Shown: positions 44,103 through 53,175 of the stretch, piece by piece | Layout: each line of letters begins with the position of its first letter | Position numbering within the stretch: the first letter of the stretch is position 1 | Assembly (NCBI GenBank): GCA_954871525.1 | Contig: OX940866.1 | Span: 15,647,001-15,711,000 of the forward strand | Origin: Parietaria judaica | Taxonomy: Eukaryota > Streptophyta > Magnoliopsida > Rosales > Urticaceae | Direction: 5' to 3' | DNA length: 64,000 bases | The notes under the pieces: model-generated | Database searches by the model: none | What the model saw: the letters and a program-made list of their open reading frames with translations, nothing else | Told to the model about the DNA's origin: nothing | Program-made: the position numbers and the translations under genes

Positions 44103-47100
44103 TCAAAAAAGTTGGGGGGAAAGATCCCTCAACACCGTTGCTACAAGCCACTCCGGACAATTAGGACACATAAGGTCCGAAACAAGAGAAGAGAGACGTC
44201 TCTTGGCCAAAGCATTGGCCACCTCATTACATTCCCGTGGAACCCACATCCACTCTCCGGTCCCGCCTAGTTCTCGGCCGAGCTCCCGCACCTCCACAAT
44301 AATCGGGCCTTGGAAGCCCCACGAGTCTCGTGCCTTGGTGAGGTGGGAGGCCCGCAAGCAATCCGTCTCGGCATGCTCGATCTTCCACCCCCGTTCGCGA
44401 GCAAAAAGAAGCCCCCGTCGCATAGCAATGCACTCTGCGGTGAGTGCCGAGTCGACATGGTCGACCAAGGAAGCCATGACTCCCATAACCCGACCGAGGT
44501 GGTCTCGGACAACCGCACCCACAGCTGCCCGTCCCGTCTCCCCGTTCCATGCCGCGTCTACGTTGAGCTTGAGGCTCCCCGCATCCGGCACGGACCAAGC
44601 CCTCGGTACCTCCTCCTTCAGCGAGCGGTGGTTATCCGTCAAGTGCGCACACCGCTTGAAACTTGTGAACCATCCGTCGACCTCTTCCACCCAAGCCTCT
44701 GGAGCCCGTACGCGGTGCTCGAAGAGGCGAAGGTTGCGGTCAGACCATGCCGCCCAAATTAGCCCGCAAAAGAGTTCGAAGTGCGGTTTAGAAAGACTCT
44801 CGAGCGCCCGGTAGCACAACTCCCGAAACGGAATGTGCCCCGTCTTTTCCACCCACCGGTGGATCGTCGATGATGCCCAAATGGCCTTTGCCCTATCACA
44901 CCCCCAAACGGCATGTAAGGCGTCTTCCGAGAGCTCCCCGCAAAAGTTGCAAAAGGGTAGAACGTCTACCCCTCGGGTCCGAAGTGCCCCGTTGGTTGGA
45001 AGAGCTTCCGACCACGCGCGCCACACCATGTGCTTCACTTTCTCGGGGATCGCCGTGCCCCACAAAGCTTTCCACCAATTTGGCTCCCCCATTCCCGAGC
45101 CCGAAGGTCCGCTCCGTGCTTCCGACCTAGCTAGTCGATAACCAGACCGCACGGAGTAGATCCCGTTGTCTTCATGGTGCCAAACAAGCCGATCTGGACC
45201 CTTCCCCAACGGAATCCTCACGACGGCCTCCGCATCGTAGGGGGTTAAGAGGGCCTCGACCCGAGAGAGGTCCCAATGGCCGTTGGAGACTAGGTCGGCT
45301 ACCCGCCACGGGTACCCGTCGTCCGGAACCTCCGAGGTGGCGAAGAAAGCCCCGGGTCGAGGGATCCAAGGTTGGCCGTGGACCCGGACGTTACCGTCTC
45401 CAATTTGCCATCTCGTGCCGCGTCTAAGCAGGTCACGTCCCCAACACAGACTCTTGCAAAGGAACGAGGGGCGTCCCTTGCATTGGAAATCGAGAACCGA
45501 TGTGTCGGGGTAGTATTTAGCCTTTAGAATCCGCGCTAGGAGACAACCGGGGTTTTGGATAATCCGCCACGAAAGTCGTGCGACGAGGGCCCGATTGAAA
45601 TCACCCATATCCTTGAAGCCCAAACCACCTTCCCCTTTCGGCTTTGCGAGAATGTCCCATCTTCGCCAATGGATTTTTCTCGACTCCTCCGACCCGCCCC
45701 ACCAAAACCGAGCGGCAATAGCATGAAGATCTTTGATGGTGCGGACGGGGAGCCGGAAAAGACTCATGAGATAGGTGGGGATGGCTTGCACCACTGATTT
45801 GATCAAGACTTCACGTCCCCCTGCCGAGAAGAGCTTCGCTTTCCACGACCCGAGGTGCTTCTTGACCCGGCTCGTGATCTTGCTAAAGATTGCGCACTTG
45901 TTTTGGCCGACGTGTACCGGAAGCCCGAGATAAGACTCGAGGTCCGAAACGGCCCGCATTCCAAGCACCCGTGAGATGGTTCCACCATGTGCCTCGGCCA
46001 CGTTCCGTGAGAAGCTCACCATGGACTTCTCCGCGTTAACGGTTTGACCTGTCCCCTTCTCGTAGACTTTGAGGACCCCGCTGATAGCCTGACCGCACCC
46101 GACACTCGCCTCCCCGAAGATGATGCAATCGTCCGCAAAGAGAAGATGAGTCACCGAAGGGGCTTCCCGCCGGCACGCAAAACCGTGTAAAAGTCCAAGC
46201 CTTTCTTGCCCCCGGATGAGCGCGGAAAGGCCCTCCGCGCAGACTAGGAAGAGGTACGGCGACAAAGGACAACCTTGCCGGAGTCCGCGGGTCGGCGAGA
46301 AGGAGTTTCCAGTGTTTCCGTTGAGGACAACGGAAAAGACCGGAGTCGAAATGCAATCCCGTACAATGGCTAGGATTCGTGGCCCGAACCCCATCCGATG
46401 TAACATAGCTTCCACGAACCCCCATTCGACACGGTCGTAAGCTTTGCTCATATCGAGCTTTATAGCCATCACCCCCTTCTTTTGATGACGGAATTGTCGG
46501 ATAGAATGAAGAAGCTCGTATGCGATGGCGGCGTTGTCCGTAATCAAGCGTCCTGGAACGAAGGCGCTTTGAGCTTCCGAGATGACGGAGGCGAGAGCGC
46601 CTTTTAACCTGTTAGCGACTACTTTGGAAACGAGCTTCAGAAGCACGTTGCACAAACTAATCGGTCGGAAGTCTTGTACTCTCCTTGGGTTCTTCACCTT
46701 GGGCAAGAGCACGATGTTGGTGGCGTTCCATGCTCTGACGCTCCTCCGCCCGTTAAGAACATCCAAACACTCTTCCCGAATCGTCGGCCCCACGGTCCCC
46801 CACAGTTTTTGGAAGAAAACGGCGTGGAAGCCGTCGGGGCCCGGCGCCTTCCTGGGGCTCATCGAGGAGAGGGCGTCATCGATCTCGTCCGCAGTGAATC
46901 TCTCCTCGGTGATCTCCCGTTGCCCCACCGAGATAGAAGCAACGTCATCCGTCGTGATCAAGCCGAAATCCCTCTCCGACGCGCCGTTCGAGGAGTAGAT
47001 GTTCGAGAAGTATTTGTCGAACACTTCTCGAACATCCTTCTCCGATGTCACCCATTCCCCGCTCTCGTTCAAGATACCTCGGATTTGGTTTTGCGTCCTC

Positions 47101-48218
47101 CGACGCGTGGCACGAGCGTGGAAATAAGCCGTGTTTCTATCCCCTCCGCGTAACCAATCGGCCCTTGCCCGTTGCTTCCAATGATACTCTTCCACCACGA
47201 GGAGCGAATCTCGTTCCTCGTTCAAGGACCTCAAATTGGCTCTTGTTTCCGCAGTGAAATCCGCTTTGTGAAGAAGCTCAATCCGCTCTGAGAGCGCTTT
47301 GATTCTCTTTTCCCGGTTGCCAAAGGTCGTGCCGGCCCATACGCGAAGGGCCTTTTGACACTTCCCGAGGCTTGCCGCACACCCTCCCGAAACTCGGTCG
47401 GTCCCACCCGAGCCCCACGCAACCCGGACCACCTCGGCGCATCCGTCGTTTAAGAGCCAACTCGGCTCAAAGGCCCATCTCTTTCCCACGGACGAGTTAG
47501 GATTGAGCACCATCGGGTCCGAGCCCGTGTTGATGAGCAGCGCTCTATGATCCGAGCCCCAAAAGCCCAACACCTTCATATTCCCCAACGGGTAAACCGA
47601 CTTCCATGCCGGGTTTGCGCACGCTCGATCGAGGCGACTTTGGACATTCCGTTCGCCCACTTGCATATTGCTCCAAGTGCACGGTTCACCTACAAAGCCC
47701 AAGTCAAGAAGATCACATACCTCGAGCGCGTTGGCGAAGCGATCCATGCAAGCCGTCTTCCTTCGCACCCGGCTCACGTGCTCGAACTCGTAAAGCACCT
47801 CGTTGAAATCTCCCGCGCACAACCACGGGCTTGCGTCGCCGTTATGAAGACGTCGTAGAAGCTCCCACGAGAGGTGCCGAGAAGCTTCGATCGGGTCCCC
47901 GTAGAAACCCGTGAACCTTGACGTCACCCCGAGCTCGTCTCTAACTCCCACGTCAATATGCCGTTTGCTATAGCTACGAATATCGACCTCCACCGCGTCA
48001 TTCCAAAGAATGTGAACTCCACCACTTAGGCCCTCGGCGTGAACCCCGAAACCGTTGGCCATCTTACTTTGACGCTTCAATCTCTCCACCCGGACACCGC
48101 TCAACTTCGTCTCCGAAAGAAAAACGATGTCCGGCTTCCGCTCACAAATAAGTCTTCGTAAGCGGGCCCTCGCCCGGGAATTGCATAATCCCCGGACGTT
48201 CCAACAAAGGATCTTCAT
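44103..48218 (-). CDS. LINE ORF2: endonuclease, reverse transcriptase, RNase H (intact)
   Basis: A 1371-residue uninterrupted ORF starting MKILCWNVRGL. The N-terminal APE-type endonuclease (residues 1-230) has SETKL, GDFNE and GSDHRALL catalytic motifs. Reverse transcriptase (about 430-760) has FRPISLCNVLLKLVSKVVANR, KLDMSKAYDRVEW, GLRQGCPLSPYLF and the catalytic FADDCIIF. A zf-RVT Cys/His region (about 1040-1120) has FCNFCGELSEDALHAVWGC. The C-terminal RNase H (about 1210-1340) has NVDAAW and TAECIAMRRG. It would nick target DNA and prime reverse transcription there. The start codon shares ATGA with the stop of an upstream frame. Preservation of the complete frame suggests recent insertion. 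Confidence 0.96.
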   Translation of the reverse strand: MKILCWNVRGLCNSRARARLRRLICERKPDIVFLSETKLSGVRVERLKRQSKMANGFGVHAEGLSGGVHILWNDAVEVDIRSYSKRHIDVGVRDELGVTSRFTGFYGDPIEASRHLSWELLRRLHNGDASPWLCAGDFNEVLYEFEHVSRVRRKTACMDRFANALEVCDLLDLGFVGEPCTWSNMQVGERNVQSRLDRACANPAWKSVYPLGNMKVLGFWGSDHRALLINTGSDPMVLNPNSSVGKRWAFEPSWLLNDGCAEVVRVAWGSGGTDRVSGGCAASLGKCQKALRVWAGTTFGNREKRIKALSERIELLHKADFTAETRANLRSLNEERDSLLVVEEYHWKQRARADWLRGGDRNTAYFHARATRRRTQNQIRGILNESGEWVTSEKDVREVFDKYFSNIYSSNGASERDFGLITTDDVASISVGQREITEERFTADEIDDALSSMSPRKAPGPDGFHAVFFQKLWGTVGPTIREECLDVLNGRRSVRAWNATNIVLLPKVKNPRRVQDFRPISLCNVLLKLVSKVVANRLKGALASVISEAQSAFVPGRLITDNAAIAYELLHSIRQFRHQKKGVMAIKLDMSKAYDRVEWGFVEAMLHRMGFGPRILAIVRDCISTPVFSVVLNGNTGNSFSPTRGLRQGCPLSPYLFLVCAEGLSALIRGQERLGLLHGFACRREAPSVTHLLFADDCIIFGEASVGCGQAISGVLKVYEKGTGQTVNAEKSMVSFSRNVAEAHGGTISRVLGMRAVSDLESYLGLPVHVGQNKCAIFSKITSRVKKHLGSWKAKLFSAGGREVLIKSVVQAIPTYLMSLFRLPVRTIKDLHAIAARFWWGGSEESRKIHWRRWDILAKPKGEGGLGFKDMGDFNRALVARLSWRIIQNPGCLLARILKAKYYPDTSVLDFQCKGRPSFLCKSLCWGRDLLRRGTRWQIGDGNVRVHGQPWIPRPGAFFATSEVPDDGYPWRVADLVSNGHWDLSRVEALLTPYDAEAVVRIPLGKGPDRLVWHHEDNGIYSVRSGYRLARSEARSGPSGSGMGEPNWWKALWGTAIPEKVKHMVWRAWSEALPTNGALRTRGVDVLPFCNFCGELSEDALHAVWGCDRAKAIWASSTIHRWVEKTGHIPFRELCYRALESLSKPHFELFCGLIWAAWSDRNLRLFEHRVRAPEAWVEEVDGWFTSFKRCAHLTDNHRSLKEEVPRAWSVPDAGSLKLNVDAAWNGETGRAAVGAVVRDHLGRVMGVMASLVDHVDSALTAECIAMRRGLLFARERGWKIEHAETDCLRASHLTKARDSWGFQGPIIVEVRELGRELGGTGEWMWVPRECNEVANALAKRRLSSLVSDLMCPNCPEWLVATVLRDLSPQLF

Positions 48219-48460
48219 TGCTCCCGGTCGGCCCGCCCTTGGCGTGCCGCCGATATCACTGGACGTAAGCCCAACGTTATTTCTCCACGTTGTTTCCCTG
48301 TCGGGTCCATCACTCCCATTAATGGATTACATGGTCCCGAAAGGCTAACCCTACCACCGGAAAGGATTCCAGAGTAGCACAAAGACAAAGAATCACAAGG
48401 ATTCACACCGATGAACCGGCAGAGACCAAGCCGGGGCAAGGTCTCAATAAAGTGAGTCAT
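48215..48460 (-). pseudogene. Short frame overlapping LINE ORF2, possible ORF1 remnant
   Basis: A minus-strand frame from an ATG at 48,460 ends in TGA overlapping the ORF2 start by four bases (ATGA), the arrangement expected of linked ORF1-ORF2. The product of about 81 residues has no zinc knuckle or RNA-binding motif. The further upstream 48,461-49,025 has no convincing frame. Either ORF1 was lost or this is just leader sequence. Confidence 0.4.
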
Positions 48461-49606
48461 TCTCACTTGGAGCTTTATGTGCACCTATGAAGCATTTTCA
48501 CGAATCTGCGGGACTTAGAACACTAAACAACCTGATTTGGACGCAGAAGCGGCCAAAATTCAGATTAGGACTACGAGCTTTCAGTCTGGCATTTTATCGA
48601 TCACTTGGTCCACACAGACAAATTTTCCAACAGACCATGAACCAATGCTGAAAACACACCTCTCTGTATCATCTACACCACAGGTCAGTGCTCTTCGATG
48701 GCTCACGACCACGCGTTCGAACTCAGATCAGTCCTTCGTCGTCTCCTGCCTCACGAACTCGCACGGGTTCACCCCCAAAACTGCCCACCAACCCCACGGA
48801 ATCAGCAGAGGCGATCTTCATCGAGGTTCGGACATCCTTTCAAGATAAGTTTGATACTCTGCGTTTGGCTATGGAGCTACGCTGCTTCGGCGACACCAAC
48901 GATCCGCTGCGAAGAGCAGGGAAAGGAGGAAGAAAGTGGGGAAGAGTCAGTGGTGGTTTGTTGGCCCTCGTCTGTATTATATCTGTGGTCACTACTACTA
49001 CTAGCTAGTAGTACTGCTACTGTATAGAGCCGTATTATCTCTATAACGACTTTAGGAGAGCAAAATCAATCATAAATCAACTCTGGAACATTCATTTAAA
49101 AAAAAAAAAATGAGCAGATGACATTAATAAAGAATGGCAATAATATTGAAGTAAGATTATCTTATTAATTATTTCTTAAATATTAAAAATTAAACTTCTT
49201 GAAATTCTAAAACACACTCTTCAAATTAATAAATTGTTAACTCATTCATAAATTAATAAAATTTCACAATCCCACCCACAATATTAATTTATACGGATTT
49301 ACCGGTTCATTTAGGCACTTTAACGAATTTCCCAGCTTATTAATTGAGAGTTTCAAGTCAATTAACATACTATTAGTTCGCCAGTCAAAACGACAACAAT
49401 CGGAGTCACTCGGTCAGACTTGCTTACTTGAGCAATCGATCCAGTGAATGAACAGTTGGGATGGAGACACGTCAGCGACCTTCTTTCTCTGGAAATTGGC
49501 GCGAGGGGTTGAATTGTAATTTCAAACAAAAACGTTTTCACTTCTTTTGCGCGCCAACCCAAATCGTTTTGAGGAGATTTCAATTTTCCCACTCTCTGTC
49601 GCCATT

Positions 49607-49612
49607 TATATA
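49607..49612 (+). promoter_or_regulatory. Candidate TATA box of HMGB6-type gene
   Basis: TATATA in CATTTATATACAG, 74-79 bases before the ATG, with TCTCTGTC pyrimidine sequence upstream. Confidence 0.5.
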
Positions 49613-49644
49613 CAGCTTCGCTGATTCCTCTGTGAAACCCTAGA

Positions 49645-49685
49645 AAGAAGAAGAAGAAGAAGAAGAAGAAGAAGAAGAAGAAGAA
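49645..49685 (+). repeat. (GAA)n in the 5' leader of HMGB6-type gene
   Basis: About 13 AAG/GAA triplets run directly into the start codon at 49,686. Purine-rich GA repeats are common in plant 5' leaders; a regulatory role is inference. Confidence 0.85.
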
Positions 49686-50211
49686 ATGGCCGGTGGTGGT
49701 GCTGGATCTGTGAAGTCGAACCCCACCAAGACGAGGAAGCGAGTCGAGGCCTCCCAGGAACCGGCAAATTCGTCGCTTGTTCGAGGAAAAGACGGAAGTG
49801 CTTTTGCGCGTTGGTGCGTCTTAACCCTAACTTAAATATTCATAGTTTCGATCTGCGTTTCTCTGATCGTCGCATTTTGTTTACTAGAATTTGTAGTTTG
49901 TTTTAGTTTGTTCGTGCAATAGTTGAGGATGCGATCAGATCTGCTTTTGTTGCTCTTGATTTTTCGCATTTTGAGATTGTTTAAAGTAGCGTTTTATTTG
50001 TCGGTGAAGCGATGAGTGCAAAAAGGATGTTCCTGTGGCATTGATCAACTTCCATAGTTGCAGTCTTGATGCCAGAATCAAGATGAATCTAGGTGAGTTT
50101 GCCTTGTCATTTCCATTGCTATGACTTCATTTCTTCATACACCGTTTGCTTGCAGAGGCTCAAGTTGTGGAGAAGGCGGCCGAGGTGAAGAAACCGGCTG
50201 AGAGGTAATTG

Positions 50212-50243
<32 letters not shown>

Positions 50244-50932
50244 GCATTTTATCTGGTATTTTTGTTTCAATTGATTTCTGATGTTCGTATTTTGCAGGAA
50301 GAAGTCCACCTCTGCTGAGCCAAAGGCAAAGAAATCAAAGAAAGAGAAGGATGTGAACAAGCCCAAACGTCCTCCCACTGCCTTCTTCATCTTCATGTAT
50401 GCTTTCCTACATTGGTTTGTTCTATTTTTGCGCTTTATCCTTTGATATTTTTGTGCTAAAAATGCATTGTGCTTATCTCAGGGATGACTTTAGGAAGGAG
50501 TTTAAGGAGGCAAACCCTGACTCCAAGCTCGTCAAAGTGGTATAATTAATCGATGGCAACATTTCAATTATTATTCTAGGATGGTGTATTGGATTTCAGG
50601 GCTAATAGTAAACCCCGGTTTTGAATTCAATATAGGTTGCTAAGGAGGGTGGTGAGAAGTGGAAGTCCTTGACAGATGAGGAGAAGAAGCCTTATCAGGA
50701 CAAGGCTGCTGAGCTTAAGGCGTCGTATCAGAAGACTTTGGAGGATGGCAATGCTGAAGCTCAGGAGGTATTTTGCAGTTTTGATGCTTGAGCTTGATTA
50801 GTTTAAAGTTACTGGTTTTCATGTTCTTATGTTGATTTGGCCAATTTTATTCAGGATGAAGCTGGTTCAGAGAAAGATGAGGATGTGAAGAAGGAAGGCG
50901 CAGAGGAGCTGGAGGTCTCCGGTGAAGAATAG
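49686..50932 (+). CDS. HMGB6: HMG-box chromatin protein, HMGB6-type, 7 exons
   Basis: Exons 49,686-49,813, 50,010-50,092, 50,156-50,204, 50,298-50,396, 50,482-50,539, 50,636-50,767 and 50,855-50,932 join in frame (208 residues). The N-terminal block GKDGSAFARC...HSCSLDARIKMNLEAQVVE is characteristic of the Arabidopsis HMGB6-like branch and contains a possible zinc site (Cys43, Cys46, His58, Cys60). A basic Lys-rich linker precedes a single HMG box (about residues 107-175: NKPKRPPTAFFIFM...GGEKWKSLTDEEKKPYQDKA). The short acidic C-terminal tail ends ELEVSGEE. HMGB proteins bend DNA and bind nucleosomes in the nucleus. The intact gene is only about 0.6 kb from a LINE insertion. Orthology to HMGB6 is from memory of the family; assignment to another HMGB paralogue is possible. 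Confidence 0.93.
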
Positions 50933-51354
50933 GACTCGGAGTATTTGAAATTTTGTTGTCGGTTAAATGGTTTGTTGTTGTGAGCATTCTAATTCGACAT
51001 TGAAGTTCCGTAAATTGTATTGTCAAAGATGTAGATATACTGTTATTGGCAATGGCATTGCTTGCACTAATGTAGTTTAATCTTCACCTATTACATTGAC
51101 CATCTTTCATCTCATTTCCTTGTTCTGCTGATATGAAATTCCATTGCTTGATTTCTCGACAAAGTACACTGATTGAATTGGTGTGTAAAAATTCAATACT
51201 TCATTCAGAGAGTGGCAGATACAATGTTTATGTTAAGAAACTAATAAGAAATGAAGAAGACAAATATAATCCTCTCTTTCACATGAAATGAAAGAAGTAT
51301 GGAGCGTGTCTGTTCTTGAGTAGAGTCAGCATATCACTGGCCCATCTATCCTGG

Positions 51355-53115
51355 TTACTTTCCCTTGCAAGGCATCAAGGGCTTGCCGCAAAGGCAGAGA
51401 TTATGAGCATAAGCAGCGACAGGGAAGATGTTGAATGGCTTGGCTTGCGGAATCTCCCCGCATAGTCGGTTTGACCGAAAGCTTGCGTGTCTCAGAGCTT
51501 GGATCCCCACCAAACTGCTTGGGATTCTTCCTGTGAGCGCATTGTTGGAGATGTCAAGCCATTGAAGCTTCACTAACTGCCCTAAACTTGTAGGGATTGT
51601 GCCTGATATCAAGTTTCTTGAGATGGTCAACTTTTCAAGAGCGGCGAGGTTGGAAATGGAGCTCGGGAGTTGTCCGATGATTTTGTTGCGTGCTATGTTG
51701 AGCACCCTCAACCTCGTCATGCCTTCTTTCAGCTCTGGAATTGAGCCTGAGATTTGGTTCCTCGATACGTCAAGAACCTCCAAAAAGCGGCTTGAGTTGT
51801 TTAAGATCCGGTTGATTGATCCTGCAAGCTGATTTGAGCTGAAATTGATGACCGAAATCCCGTCCGGAAGTTTGACTTCTGCAAGATCCGATTTCAATCT
51901 GTTGTTTGAAAGGCTGAGCTTCTGCAAGCTTGACATATTGCTCAGGAACTCCGAAATCCCGCCGCTGAAATAGTTGTTGGAAAGGTCGACGGAGGTCATT
52001 GAATCCGGTGACGTGAAGCTTGGGAGGATTCCTTTCAGTTGACAGCCCGCCAAATGAACGTCCGACAGCTGTCGGGTTCGGATCCAATTCGGGATAGCCC
52101 CTAACCTGAGATTGTTGTAAGACAGGTCTATGGACAATAAAGAAGGGAGGCCTCTAGTGAGGGTACTTGGCAGAGGGTCAGAGAGGGCGTTTCTGGACAA
52201 ATTGAGGTACCAAAGGTTCTGTAATTTCGAAATGGAAGCGGGAATGGTGCCAACGAAATGATTTTCTCCGAGTGAGAGGCTGGTGAGCGATCCTAGGCCG
52301 CTAATTTGCGACGGGATTTTTCCGGTGATCCGATTACGGCTCAGGGACAAGTCCTGAAGCTTGGCCAAACCAAACAACGAAACGGGCAATTGCCCAGACA
52401 GCAAATTACTCGAAAGATCAATGAATGTGACGTTTCGGAACTGCCCTACGAATCCCGGGACAACCCCGCACAGTTGATTCGAGCTAAGATCAAGATACTG
52501 CAAGCCGTGAAGGCTCCCGAAAGTGCTCGGAACTGGACCGGTGAGAGAATTCCGTGCCAAGTTGAGCTGGAGGAGGCCTTTCAGATTCCCTAAGCTCGGA
52601 GGAACCTGCCCCGTTAAGCGGTTTCCGCTCAGCGAGAGCCCCTGCAGCGAAGGCAAGCGGCCTAAGCCCGCAGGGATGGCTCCTCGGAGCAAGTTGTCTT
52701 CGAGAGCGAGCTGCGTGAGGCGTGTCAGGCTCGAGAGGCTCTCCGGCACCGTCCCTGCGATTTGCTTCATTCCGGTGATCATCAACACTTCCAAAAACGG
52801 CAAATACCCCAGAGAAGAGGAGAGTGTGCCCTTCATGTAGAGGTCACTGTCCTTGTCGGGTCTCTGCAGCTGAAGCACAGTGACTCGCCCAGCTTCGTTG
52901 CACTGGATCCCCTCCCAGCCGCCGTCGCAGCAATCCTCGCCGGTCCACGTGGCAAGGCTCTCCGTGGTGTCCTCCACAATCTTGGCCTTGAATCCCATCA
53001 GAGCCGCTCTGTCTTCCGCTGAGCAGAGTGGCGACACCTGAGCTAGGGTCTCCGAGAATTCTCCGAGCAGCGAAACAATCGACAAAAGAGCAGCGACCCA
53101 TCTGAGGAGTTGCAT
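51355..53115 (-). CDS. Secreted leucine-rich-repeat protein, single exon
   Basis: Start chosen at the ATG at 53,115 because MQLLRWVAALLSIVSLLGEF forms a clear signal peptide. An in-frame ATG at 53,175 would add 20 residues ahead of it. The 586-residue product has an N-terminal LRRNT_2 cap with CSAEDRAALMGFK and paired Cys (DCCDGGWEGIQC), then about 18-20 LRRs of the plant extracellular type (LxxLxLSxNxLTGxIPxxLxxL). A C-terminal cap ends LCLCGKPLMPC. There is no transmembrane segment or kinase domain, so it is probably an apoplastic or wall-associated DRT100/PGIP/FLOR1-like LRR protein, or a receptor-like protein lacking an anchor. The gene is tail-to-tail with the HMGB6-type gene (about 420 bases between stops). 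No defects are seen. Confidence 0.92.
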   Translation of the reverse strand: MQLLRWVAALLSIVSLLGEFSETLAQVSPLCSAEDRAALMGFKAKIVEDTTESLATWTGEDCCDGGWEGIQCNEAGRVTVLQLQRPDKDSDLYMKGTLSSSLGYLPFLEVLMITGMKQIAGTVPESLSSLTRLTQLALEDNLLRGAIPAGLGRLPSLQGLSLSGNRLTGQVPPSLGNLKGLLQLNLARNSLTGPVPSTFGSLHGLQYLDLSSNQLCGVVPGFVGQFRNVTFIDLSSNLLSGQLPVSLFGLAKLQDLSLSRNRITGKIPSQISGLGSLTSLSLGENHFVGTIPASISKLQNLWYLNLSRNALSDPLPSTLTRGLPSLLSIDLSYNNLRLGAIPNWIRTRQLSDVHLAGCQLKGILPSFTSPDSMTSVDLSNNYFSGGISEFLSNMSSLQKLSLSNNRLKSDLAEVKLPDGISVINFSSNQLAGSINRILNNSSRFLEVLDVSRNQISGSIPELKEGMTRLRVLNIARNKIIGQLPSSISNLAALEKLTISRNLISGTIPTSLGQLVKLQWLDISNNALTGRIPSSLVGIQALRHASFRSNRLCGEIPQAKPFNIFPVAAYAHNLCLCGKPLMPCKGK

Positions 53116-53175
53116 TTTGGGAGGGGGGTTTTGAATCTTGATCAAGTCAGAGAAGTGTGGTTGAAAAAAGAGCAA

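Larger units (their letters stand above)
44071..49025 (-). mobile_element. L1-type LINE with 17-bp target duplication
   Basis: Minus-strand element of about 4.95 kb ending in a poly(A) tail (T-run 44,071-44,080). Perfect 17-bp duplications AGAGCCGTATTATCTCT lie at 44,054-44,070 and 49,026-49,042, so both ends are exact. ORF2 is intact. Only about 0.8 kb lies upstream of ORF2, too short for a normal ORF1, so the element is atypical or 5'-modified. Its 5' end lies about 580 bp upstream of the HMGB6-type TATA box, head-to-head with that gene. Confidence 0.95.

Noticed and set aside
44089..48348. Numerous plus-strand ORFs opposite the LINE
   Set aside because: GC-rich shadows of ORF2; no domain or codon pattern supports them.
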